Of a DNA stretch of 64,000 nt, positions 32,644-43,493 are shown piece by piece. This DNA is from Musa acuminata AAA Group. Lineage: Eukaryota > Streptophyta > Magnoliopsida > Zingiberales > Musaceae. The translations under genes and the position numbers were made by a program. Position 1 is the first letter of the stretch. Each line of letters begins with the position of its first letter. The stretch covers positions 18,727,501-18,791,500 of the forward strand of contig NC_088345.1 of NCBI RefSeq assembly GCF_036884655.1, read 5' to 3'. The notes beneath the pieces were generated by a model. The model was not told where the DNA came from and ran no database searches. It saw nothing but the letters and a program-made list of their open reading frames with translations.

Positions 32644-34515
32644 CAATGTTTGTATGTACCACTCGATACAGTATGATAATGGGTGGTACGTATTCAATTT
32701 GACAGGTAACCGAAACGCAAACCGCCCTATACTAGGCGATTTTTATTAAGGGGTAACATATCGGGCGATACGAGGGTATATACTAGGCAGCAAAGTCAAA
32801 ACTCAATCATTACTAACCTATACCGATCAATAACGATCGGATTTCAATCAATTTCGATCGACGACCTAGATCTAGATGTTTCCAATGGTCAATTTGACCA
32901 TTGGCAGCATTTGAAAGGGGTTTTAACTTTCCTGCCCCTCTTTCAATCTCTTTCACTCTTACACTCTAACTTATTCTCACTCACATCTCACTCTTTCTCA
33001 CATTTCATATTCTTCAACTCAAGCAAAGGTACAATTTGTGGATTACTCTAATTTAAGAGGTTTAAGCAAAATTCGCACAAGGAGCCAAATGAACCAAAGA
33101 TCGATCCCCTTCGACCTCCAATACTACAACGAAGATTCACAACTGATGTTGGAGTGGGTCGAAACAACAGAGAGCCAAGAGAATCCTTTACTTGATGAAG
33201 CGAGAGATCCTCCACGTCCTTCTCGTTTTATCATAGAGGCAAAAAAAAAAAGGAACAACATCCCCCAATAGGAGGAAGATCCCCCTCAGTCAAAACATGG
33301 CAAAAGGAGCCGAACAATCTCAAGTCAGACTGCTCGAGGTCATGACACCCAACAATCACAATCGTTCGCTTAACGTGCAAAGGTAAAGGGGAAGACAGTA
33401 GCATCAGCCAAACCATTAGAAAGAATTGAGTCGGCCAACAAGACACCTTCTCAATCACTTCAGCAACCCACTCGAATAATAAACATACCAACAACGTGTA
33501 CAGCAATGCCTCGACCAACGATGATAACAGCGACGACAAGGAGTGGATGGTTTCACCTACTCAATTTCAAGGTGGTGCATGGATTGACGAGCAACATTTT
33601 ATGCATGCCACACAAGATTTGAATCATAGAACTTGCGAAGGTAGTCATCATGTTTACACGAAAAGGAGAAGGGAAGATAGTCAATGATTTTGAACAAATG
33701 CGACAGAGCCTATACGATGTAGACACAAAACGAAGTTCGTTGTATTCCTATTTCCTAGTCATCGTATTATGGAGACTCTTATGATCAACAAAAAATACGA
33801 TGATAGTTGGTCATTCTCTTTTGAGGCTGATCGATCTTATAATACGAAGTAGTAAGTCAATGGCAAAAATAGAAGTTCTGACGTTCTCCAACCTTCGCAC
33901 CAATACATGTCATAATCATACTTGTCTTAGGAGCCATCTTGAACACATGTTTTATCAGGCTACAAATGTCACTACATTGATGCACTAGTGACATCCGGTC
34001 TATCAGCATACCATGTTGTGGGAGCAATTTCAGGATTGGATCTGAGAAGCATACCCTACTGATACTCAAATACATAGAATCAACGATCCTGATCCACCAC
34101 TAATGGAGTCCTACATTCATTTTGGTGGTAGAACCAAGTATACCCATCGATCGATCCAATTTTTACTTGATTCATTGGAATCTTAAAGTTTCAACTTGTA
34201 ATCTCACAACTCAAGTCATATCTTTGTAAATAATTCAATAATGGAAGAGTAACTCAGAACATACCGGAAAGCTGCTCCTCGAAGCCCGAAAAAGATCTAT
34301 CATTATCCCTTCATAATTTAGATGATTTTGTATGAAATTAAGCTAAACTTACATTTATTTCCAAATAAAAATCCCTAATCTATTATTTTTCTTAATTTTT
34401 AGGTTTTTTATTTTTTTGTGCCATCGACACACCTTACGATACCGACACATAGTACGTCAGTATGAGGTGATACATGTCATGTCACATGCCAATCGGCATG
34501 AGAAGTCGAACCTTG
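32644..34515 (+). mobile_element. internally deleted hAT element
   Basis: The left end CAATGTTTGTATG and right end GTCGAACCTTG resemble the CAAGG termini of the two MITEs. The flanking octamers CTTTTACT (32636-32643) and CTTTTGCT (34516-34523) match at 7 of 8. The 1.87-kb interior has a promoter-like pyrimidine stretch, a transposase C-terminal remnant, and long non-coding DNA. Eight-base duplication plus the transposase remnant argue for hAT. Confidence 0.7.
33026..33690 (+). pseudogene. hAT transposase C-terminal remnant
   Basis: The frame around 33026 reads FVDYSNLRG, resembling the FVxYNLRL line that ends the hATC dimerisation domain in plant hAT proteins carrying a DUF659 region. It is followed by IRTRSQMNQRSIPFD, LEWVE and DPPRPSRFIIEA. 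After stops near 33270 and 33370 an acidic and Arg/Lys-rich tail continues to about 33687, ending near TKRRREDSQ. The catalytic core and most of hATC are missing: sequence upstream of 33020 is pyrimidine-rich and non-coding. The assignment is from motif memory only. Confidence 0.55.
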
Positions 34516-34523
34516 CTTTTGCT

Positions 34524-37500
34524 TACACATTGTGAGTATAATTTAAATGTATCAACAACCAAAACCTTCGTAAATAGTTAATATTAAAAACTTAAATAAA
34601 ACAAAATTTAAAATTAATGCATAATTGAAATAAAAGCAAAAAAAATAGCAAAAGTCAAACAAAATAATAAAATAAATATTAATAAAAAATAAAATTATAT
34701 AATTATTATATATAAAAGAGAACCAAAAACTAGTGGTAAAATAATAAAACATATAAACGATATTAAAAATCGAAAACAAAATGTTAGAAATTAAATAAAA
34801 TAAAAAGTTTCTACAAATTCCGAAGATAATTGAACAAATAAAGGGAGGAGAAGAAAAAATCTAAATATTAATGTGTGTCACGTATTAACTCGTATGTACA
34901 TATCAGCATCATACCCGATTAGTAAATCTAATAAAAAATATATATATATTCTTATATCTCGTCAAAACAACCACAAATGTCATAATTTTAACCTAACAAA
35001 TTTTCACGGGAACTTAAGAGTCTAGTGCATTAGTTCTCGATTCTCGCACTTCTTTTTCTTTGCAACCAGCTTCTCCCTTGCCAATGCACAATAACTCCCT
35101 TGACTTGTTGAAACTTTTTGAATAATCAAAGTGAGAATCACCCATGACACTTTTCTATTTGGACTGTTAATATGGATAACTTTATTTTAATCTTGAATTA
35201 GATTGATAAATCCCGGTTCTTATAAAATTCTTATATTTTAACATAAATTGTTCGTTTTGCACTATCATACATTCTACAATGGTCTTAATGTCAATAAAAC
35301 AGGAAAAGAAATAACAAAAAACGTAAAGAGAAAAAAGAAAGAAAAAGAAATGCAAAGAGAAGAGACATTTTAAACAATGAAAGCCTTAAAACTAGTTATC
35401 ATAAAGTGACAAGTTTTCCTAAATCCATAAATTTATGAAAATAGGAATACATATCTTTCAGCCTTCTCAAGCTTTAGGGGAAGCAAGAAATATATACTCT
35501 GGATATCAGAAAACTCCAATTTTACCTAAATAAGAGAGCATAACATTTATTTTCTTATGACTTCTATAAGATATTTTGTGATTGATAAATGGTGAAATTG
35601 GGATTCAATAGCAGGACTATTCTACAGATGTTCTTTTGAGATGATCCAAAAATCTGTACTAAAAATATTAGAGCCACATGGGAAGCAAACCTTACTTCTC
35701 AGTGATTTCGTTTTTTCCAAAGATTTTAGGGGGACTTTAAATTAATTTCCGAGGAACACCATTATAATTAGTAATCTAGTAGGAATCTATTACCCTTGTC
35801 CTAGTAAGGTGATCAATATAGAAACAAGAGAAGGGGAACTACAATATCGCCTTAGAGACAGAGAGAGAATGGGAGCTACATGATCAACAACTATAACATT
35901 GTCATGGCATGAGGATGCCACAACTATGCCCAAGGGCATCATAAGAACAGTGGCTTACATCAATAAGTATATAAGTTGGTGAATTCCTCCTTAAAAGCCA
36001 TAAAAAAAATCATCCATATTGAACAGAATCCTAAATTTGTTGCAACCATCATTATCACAAGTATCCCTGGAGGTGCTACAAACAACAAAGCCTGTTGTAG
36101 AACTGAGGCAAGGCTACGATCTTCAATTATATGACCAAGGCTGCCATGAGAAGTATTGATAGCCCCACCATCATATTACTAGGCCTTAGCATCATTGCAC
36201 CTTGCAATGATTGCACAATTTACAATACTCTTTCCACATCCTTACATGTCGGTAGTTGTATTAATTGCACCTATTTGCTCTCAAATGAGTGCACAATGCT
36301 CTACAGTAAGCAGATATGACAATATATATTTGTTAACACACTCGATAGTTCATAATGATCAAACCTAATTATGATAATCTTCAAGCTAGACAATCCCAGT
36401 TTGAAGAGTCCTCACCACATTGATTGGCATCTTCAATGTATCCTTGTAGCAAATAAATTTACTGTGAACAAATTGCTCCTACAGGCAGATAAACTAGTAC
36501 CTCAGAAACATCAAGAGGAACCTTCTACTGCTAGTCTCTTATAATTTTTGTGACATAAATGGGCCAATTTCAAAAAAATAATTAACTCAAAAAAGGTCCC
36601 AAATGTGTTTAGAATCCATTTACAAACAAACAAGTCACACTAATGTTAATTGAAACCACATTAATCCTTAGAGTTTTAACATTTATGGCTTCAAGCATTT
36701 TTTGTCATTTATCTCCGATACAAGATGAATTCCTCTTGATTCAAAGAACCAACAAACAATGCACTATATGTTTTTGACATAAGATGAAGTTTCTCATGAA
36801 AATCATCTCAATGTTTCCCCATAAGATGGTAAATTTTAAGAAAAAGGTGGGATAAAGCTTGCATACACTTCCATTAGTTGCATAATTAACTCATTGCTTC
36901 TTTTCAGATATTCCAGTGTAAATCTAGTTAAAAATGAAAAAAAAATGCAGAACCATGGAATGGCACCATGTTTGAATGGGGCCACAAGGCAATTCATGCT
37001 AAAACACTAAAAATCTTCTCTATAATGTTGGAGAAAGTTCACAAGTGATTACTAATATAAACAACAGTATGCTCAAAACTGCATAACGACACCTATTTTA
37101 AGCAAGTGAACCTAAAATAGTAAAAGAAAATCACAACAGTTGCTATAATATCAAAAAGATGAACTTATCAAGAATTATTTAAAAGAAGACAGGAAGAAGT
37201 TGAATATCAGTCCTTTAAATGGTTATAACTGTTTTCCCTGAGAGAGTTATACCAGAAGGTTTGGTACCTAAAATTCAAGCCAAAAACCAGTGGGCATTTA
37301 TAAGATAATAAATTTATTCAAATTTACTCATTTGGCACCATGTAAATTGACATTGATCAGGGGCAGTTAGCACATTGATGATTTTAGATCCATTAGCCTC
37401 CAAATACAAACAAATAGCAAACATATACCTATATAGTTATAAATGTAATTCTGTATGTAAGAATATATATCAGTCATATGACAAATAAAAACAAGTCCCT

Positions 37501-37610
37501 TCAGGAAAGGCATTAAGTGCTACGGAAAAACAAGAATCATCTTAATCTAGTTTAGTAACAACTAAAACGATGAAAATCATGTAACAAAAAAAGAACTAAA
37601 ATCTTTCAGT
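34524..37610. other. AT-rich DNA downstream of NF-YB, no gene seen
   Basis: No convincing frame or element. The missing last exon and the 3' UTR of the NF-YB gene would be expected somewhere here, but I could not find a segment encoding the usual short C-terminal tail. If exon 5 is not spliced, translation would run to a TAA at 37611-37613. Confidence 0.45.
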
Positions 37611-37691
37611 TTAATGCAACAGCATGAATCTGAAAAGTACATTGAAATCATCTGAAGTTCTCACTAAGAACAGAAAAAAAAAGTAAAGTAC

Positions 37692-40000
37692 CTGAGGTTG
37701 CAAATAGCTCATGCCTTGAGTAAAAGTTCCTTGGTGACCCATCTATTTATGTCATTGAGAAATATGTTAAATTGTGGAACCAGTATCAGGAAATTTCCAG
37801 ATCTAATGTCAAATGCAAATTAAAAGAAAAATCAGTACTACCCCTTGGGATATTGGACCGGGTTGCGTTCCACCATGAGAACTAGCTGTATCCTGTTTAA
37901 CAGAGCTGTCTCCACCTTTGGCAGACACCTTATTGTCACCCTGTCAACACAATTAAAAAATTTATAGAAAAAAAGAAAGAGCTGTTACAGGAACTTCACA
38001 AGACTACAATGTTCATGGTATGATCATAACAAGTCCAATTTCAAGCAATATGGAGAATATACTTTTATCTATCATAGGTGAAGAGGCAATGGATATGACA
38101 CTCATCTACTGGTATATGCAAAGCAACACATGCTTTTCATCAATGGGTTTTGATGTGAGTAAAAACATAATCTCAAGAAGCCATTGATGCCATATTTTAC
38201 TAATTATATCAATAGTAATGAATGTATGTTAATATCATATTGATGTATCATAAAGCTGATAAAGAATTTGGCCAAAATTATGCTGAATTCATTTGGCATG
38301 GTTATATTACTAAGCCAAATACATATCAAACACATATACCTAATTTAATTGTGAATATAAATAATTACTTATTATATTTACAGTTGGATCTAGATAACAT
38401 GAATTATCCCTTGTCAGCAATATTTAGGGAAAAAAAAAAAGCTTTTGCATGGCCTCATATGCATACTGCCATATGAACACATCACATACAATTGTGGCTT
38501 GAATATGTTGTGTAATTGTGTATACAGCTTATACTTATTATATGCACAGATAACTTCGATATCAAATCTTTTAAAACTAAACTTGCCAGCACTGTGTTAG
38601 GACTCACAGCTTTATTGTTGTGATCGTAAACTTGCCAGCACCGTTTGAAAAAAAGCAGTTTTTGTGGTCGTTTATGCAGGCACAAATGCACACGTCATCA
38701 TATGAATGCATCCCACAAGACTCATGTGACTTGAATAGGTCGTGCAACTACAGATAAGACTATGTAACCTGCATATGTAGCTCTAACTTACGTGGGCCCT
38801 TATGCAGTCCCTATAGGTATAAAAATGTGATCACGTATTATTCTCTTATATTGCATTTAATATTGCAATAATAATATATAACCTTAGTCAAATGGACTTC
38901 TATATTTCTTAAAACTTATTACACTGATAACTTCTTAAAGAGTGAAACAATGCATAAGTTAATTGTTCGGCCATAAAATATATTTATTTTTTTAATCTAG
39001 ATAGACCCTCCCTAAACCAATCAGAAGCAGAAGCTTCATGCACTAGGCCACTCCTTTATTTTTCGTTTGTACATGATGGCAATTTTTAGTGTTTTGATAC
39101 AAACCATATGTGCCACATATGCACTATGCATTGCCCTAGCTGCTAGGATAGCATGTTGCTCTCCCAACATTGCTTGGCAATTGAAATTCATCTAGTTTTT
39201 GCCTGTCATTAAGTTAATAGAGTTAAATATATTGAAAAAGTATACCTTATCAAATGTAAGTTTAGAATTGTTTCATTAAACAAAGAAGCAAATACTTGCA
39301 GCACTAAATTCTGTCCTAACAACATCAAACAACCACATATAGCATCAATAAGAAGGAAGCTCCTTACCTCCAACTGGAACAGAACACCACCGCAGCAAAA
39401 GCACATGCAAAATAAACACAGGAAAGGAACATCAGATCCAGTATGCCATTTAAAAATACAAACTTCGTAATTTCTTCTCAAGCTACCCATTTTCAAGTAC
39501 ATATTAATCAGGAAAGATTCAAATGAAAAAAAAGAAAACAGAAAAGAACCTCTCTGTACTTATGCAGATACAATTTCAGCGGCTCGATATAGTCCTCGAA
39601 TCCCAGAGTGGCCATCGCCCACAGCAGATCGTCGCCATTAATGGTCTTTCTTTTCTCCCGCTGGCATTTATCACTGGCCCTAGAACACCAAATTATCAAA
39701 CTATTAATTAACTAAACCAACCAAAAGGATCATCCCAAGTACAAGAAGAGAGAAGGGGGAGGGGACGAAATCAGACTCGCTGGTGATGAAGCTAATGAAC
39801 TCGGAGACACACTCCTGGACGGTCTCCTTGGCGTCCTTGGCGATCTTGGCGTTGGCGGGGAGCGCCTTCTTCATGATCCGGCTGATGTTGGCGATGGGGA
39901 GGAAGCGGTCCTGCTCCCGGACGCTGGATCGGGGGCTCTGGTCACCTCCGCTTTCGTGGCCGCAACCTCCACCACCGGGGCTAGCCGGCGCATCCGCCAT
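37692..40000 (-). CDS. NF-YB: NF-YB (HAP3/CBF-A) subunit of CCAAT-box transcription factor
   Basis: NF-YB pairs with NF-YC in a histone-fold dimer that recruits NF-YA to bind CCAAT in the nucleus. Exon 1 is 39777-40000, with ATG at 40000 ([12 protein letters not shown]). Exon 2 is 39550-39679. A 6-nt exon lies at 39368-39373, exon 4 at 37842-37940 and exon 5 at 37692-37742. All introns have GT/AG ends and phases agree. Exons 1-2 encode the whole core domain: [18 protein letters not shown], then [40 protein letters not shown], and [20 protein letters not shown]. The Gly/Gln-rich tail continues in exons 4-5 ([24 protein letters not shown]). So far 170 codons are accounted for without a stop, close to family length. 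A final short exon is missing from my model. Start chosen because the upstream in-frame ATG at 40057 lies in the leader intron. The core residues and tail resemble non-LEC1 NF-YB members. Confidence 0.93.
38462..38790. repeat. diverged direct repeat in NF-YB intron 3
   Basis: Two blocks about 230 bp apart share ATATGAA, then CATC.CA.A, then GTG.CTTGAATA and GT.GTG.AA. They start near 38470 and 38700. In between, AACTTGCCAGCAC occurs twice (about 38580 and 38628). It looks like a small non-coding insertion or local duplication in the intron. Confidence 0.45.
39368..39373 (-). other. probable 6-nt microexon of NF-YB
   Basis: On the minus strand TTCTGTTCCAG, then TTGGAG, then GTAAGGAG: a strong acceptor, six bases, and a strong donor. 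The six bases add Leu-Glu between YRE (end of exon 2) and GDNK (start of exon 4). This reproduces the xEGD junction (MEGD, VEGD, LEGD) known in NF-YB proteins. Skipping it would keep the frame and give REGD. Confidence 0.7.
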
Positions 40001-40330
40001 GCTTGGGACCCTGACAGATCCACGAACAAACCACCAAACAGATCCATGGAGACCCAAACCCTAAATCGGGGAAGGAAACGAAGAAGAAAAAGGGCGTGGA
40101 CGTACCTTTGCTTTGCTTGGATGGGAGGAAGAGAAGGCTTTTGTATTTGGCGCGCGCGCAGCGAAGGGAGGCAACAAAGGAGCGAGGGAGGAAGGGAGAG
40201 AGACGGGGGAAGAGGAGATCGGACGCTGGAGACAAGGAGGCGGAGACGACGACTGGGATGGGAGACGGGAGACCAAGTTTGGCTATCTGCACCGTTCGTC
40301 CCCCCTTTTCACGAAGTGGGACCCACCCCA
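40001..40330 (-). promoter_or_regulatory. NF-YB 5' leader with intron
   Basis: Upstream of the ATG a leader intron (40011-40105 in plus coordinates) has donor AAG/GTACGT and acceptor TGTCAG. The first leader exon therefore lies from 40106 upwards and is GC- and purine/pyrimidine-rich (40110-40290). Leader introns close to the ATG often enhance plant gene expression; that role here is inference. Confidence 0.65.
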
Positions 40331-40353
40331 AGCGGTTAGTCGAATTTTCTTTC

Positions 40354-40362
40354 TTATTTATA
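40354..40362 (-). promoter_or_regulatory. possible TATA box of NF-YB
   Basis: TATAAATAA on the minus strand, about 250 bp upstream of the leader-intron donor and just outside the GC-rich leader. Position is plausible; there is no transcript evidence. Confidence 0.4.
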
Positions 40363-40369
40363 ATTTTTA

Positions 40370-41470
40370 AAAAAGAAAAGAAATTCTGTGATATTTTTGT
40401 TTGGGTTTTCTTAAATAAATGGGTTATCTTTTATGTTAATTTCCTTCTAAAAAGTGGGATGAAGTATGGTGTAGGCATCTCCGGAAGTCGTGTGGTGTTG
40501 ATTAGAACGTGAGATTGGGAAATCTTAATTGATGGCGGTAAATATATGATGCGAAAGCTGTGAGTATTCGCCCGCCACTGGGTGGGCATGACTGCCATTT
40601 AGTCCAAAATAACGGGGTATTTTAGTCCAAGTATTATTTTAAAATATTTTATATAATTGGATCAAATATATGGGGTAAAATTTTGTCAAAACACCTCTAA
40701 TTTTGATTTTTTTTTTTTTGGTTGGTACTTTTTTTCCAATCAGTACCCCACTTTTTTCCTATATCTGAAAATGACCCTATTATGACAATCAAAAAAATTC
40801 CTATTATTTACAGTGTCTTTTATATATATATATATATATATATAGGATTATAGTGTTTTTGATATTTTCACAAAAACAATGTGATCCTATATCAAAACAC
40901 AGTAACCGACTCAAAATTTAATATAAACTAACTTATCGATCCTGTTTAATTTTAAGTAGAATTTCTTATTGATTTAATAACCATAACATGTAAAAAAACT
41001 AACTTTTATGCTAGTTATTGTGTTTTTATGGATGTACTAAAAATATTATAACTGTGTTTTGAGTTTTTTTATTTCTATGTTAGGGACCATTTGGGGACAT
41101 AGGGAAAGGGGGGCATTGATGTAGAAAAACTAATATATATATATATATATATCCTCTCCATTTTCTTGTGTAAAGCTACCAATGCTAAGCTTAGGGAAGA
41201 CAAATACTAGTCAAGCCTTGTGATACTTAGGAGGTGTCAGTGTTTAGCTTATCAAAAAGTTAATAATAAAATATAAGTATCTTAGGTAGTTTATCAAATA
41301 ATAATAATAATAATTTATTTTTTTATCAGATGATGCCCTTCTAATTCATTTTTACCTTGGTGTGTCTTTTTTTCTATTTAAATAAAAATATCCTTATCTT
41401 TTATATCAAATGATATTAAAAATAAGAAATAATTCACAATCTTTTTTTTTCAACTGATTCGATCCAAATC
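40370..41470. other. intergenic AT-rich DNA with (TA)n
   Basis: No gene. (TA)n runs at about 40818-40843 and 41132-41150. Sequence is otherwise AT-rich with T homopolymers. Confidence 0.55.
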
Positions 41471-42370
41471 AAAATTTTTAAACCCAAACTCAACTTTCCT
41501 CCTAGTTTTTCTCTTCCTCCCTTCTATTGATCTCTACCTTGTCCCCTCTCTGCTTTCTCTTCCACCTCGCTCCATTCCTCCTCATCCTCGTCCTTTGTCT
41601 CTCCCTTTGTTACTTTCTCCTCTTTGTCATTAAACTATTGAAAGAAAATGTTGCCATTGTATTGCTAAAGCCTCAACTGCATCGATATTGGTATTCACAA
41701 CAATGATACCAATATGCATTCACATTAAGATAAACATATGCACATCAAACACAAGTGAAACGAAGTATTTATACAATATTGATTATAATGTTTGAATATC
41801 AAATGACATATTACAATACATCTCGTATCTAAAGAGTAAAACTTGTCATATCATTATAGTCAATTCTCTCATTCGATTGTGACATAATAAAAATCAATCA
41901 ATATAATATTTGTTATTTCCATCAGAAATAATAATATATAGCTTTATATGAAATTCAATTCTTTGAGAATGAGGTGCAACGAATGACAAGAAGATAATAG
42001 AGAGAGAGGAGGAGGTGGAGGAGGAACGAGATAAGGAAGAGGAGGAGAAGAAGGTTGGGGAGGAGAAAAAGACAAAAGATAAGGAGAAGGTAAAGAAGGA
42101 AGATGAGGGGGAAGGAGGTGGAGGAGAATGACGAGGAAGAGGAAGGATATGAGGTATAGGAGGAAGAGATAAAAAGAGAATGAAGAGGAAGAAGATAAAG
42201 GCAGAGGAGGAGGAGGAGGAGATACAAAGGAGAAAGAGGAGGGGAATGAGGTGGAGGAGAAAGAGGAATAGAACGAGGCAGAGGAAGTAAAAGGGCGTTA
42301 AAGGGGGAGGTGATAGTGTAGGGAAGAAGGAAGTGAAGGATGAGGAGGAGGGGAAGAAGGTTTGATTGAA
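41470..42370. repeat. pyrimidine block followed by long polypurine block
   Basis: 41490-41640 is almost pure C/T on the plus strand (CTCTTCCTCC words). 41985-42362 is almost pure A/G with GGAGGAGGAG and GAAGAGG words. The leucine/serine/proline-rich minus frame across 41955-42374 is a by-product of this composition and not a gene. Confidence 0.8.
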
Positions 42371-42994
42371 TCAATTCAAAATCTATTTAGTTTCAAATGG
42401 TTCATAATTTACTGATTCTGGTTCATAAGTTTTTTTATTATTTATAAAAAATTAGATTCTTATAAGTAAAACTAAATAGAAAAGTGCTATTCAGTAAAAA
42501 AAAACCAATAGTATAAGTTTTTTTTAGTAAAATGCCCTATTATTTTTTAAAAAAAATTTAAAGACTAAGAAGAAAAAATATATATACCACAAGAAGTGAA
42601 AATCTTAAGCATTCATTACATATATAATAAAATTATCATATGTGATATGACCTAAGTGTTAGATTCTCTATTAATTATCAATAACAAATTATCTATGAGA
42701 AACACATTTGCTCCTATAAATACTATATCCTAGGCCATTAATGTCAAAAAATTCATAAGATTTTCTACCTCCCCTTATAATTAATGAATAAATGTAGAGA
42801 TTTTTTTCAAATGTAATTTAATTAGTAATATTTTTTTCTTACAATAGTATTTTTTATTGAACGGATAAATTCTATGAGAATATAAGGGAGATTGAGTTTT
42901 TCTTCTTTTTGATATAATTATTGCTGTGATGTTCACAAAAAGACTTAAAATTTATAATAGGTGGTTTCTTCTTTTATACTAGAGATGTTGAGGC
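42371..42994. other. AT-rich intergenic DNA
   Basis: No gene or defined element. Left flank of element C. Confidence 0.5.
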
Positions 42995-43493
42995 TGTTAG
43001 CATAAAATCTATAATCATGTTATTTGTAATGCGAAAAACTTTTATGCCAGGATTGAAATCAAATAAAATTAGATATAACAATATTACGATGCGTACCTTT
43101 TATTGTTGTTAAGAATAAATCTTATCCGATCTATAGGCGCACCATCGTCAGATCTAAGATATCAATCTGCAATGAGAACTAGATCATTCTCCTTTCTTCC
43201 TATCTTTTCACAAAACCACTTAAATTGATAGATTAGGGAGATTGAAAAAAAAAAACCTTGATCTCTCAACTATGTTTAGATGCATCTCTTTAGCCCCTAA
43301 AGACCCTGTCTATTTATAGGCGAGAGTAGAGAGTCTATGATAAGTTATTAGGAGAGTCCCTCCCATCAAAGGCATCCCCTAAGGAATCCTACTATAACAT
43401 GAACTTCTTTTCTATTAGCTAATAATCATAATCATAATCCAATCATATCTATAATATATCTTACCTAATTAAATAGGGTCACATAATCTAATA
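42995..43493 (-). repeat. element C 3' LTR (499 bp)
   Basis: Aligns with 48854-49382. Contains the shared phrase ATCCTACTATAACATGAACTT near the end. Confidence 0.85.

Noticed and set aside
34552..34779. Phe/Tyr-rich minus-strand frame resembling a membrane protein
   Set aside because: Simple AT-rich sequence (AAAATAAA words); no supporting context.
35750..35775. Segment on the minus strand reading YNG as a possible last exon of NF-YB
   Set aside because: Only three residues resemble the expected tail, and no pyrimidine tract supports the acceptor.
40001..40057. Upstream in-frame ATG extending NF-YB by 19 residues
   Set aside because: It lies inside the leader intron defined by GTACGT and TGTCAG. 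Family proteins start at MADAP-like sequence.
41955..42374. 139-codon Leu/Pro/Ser-rich minus-strand frame, superficially membrane-like
   Set aside because: Direct consequence of the polypurine block; low complexity and no start or splice context.
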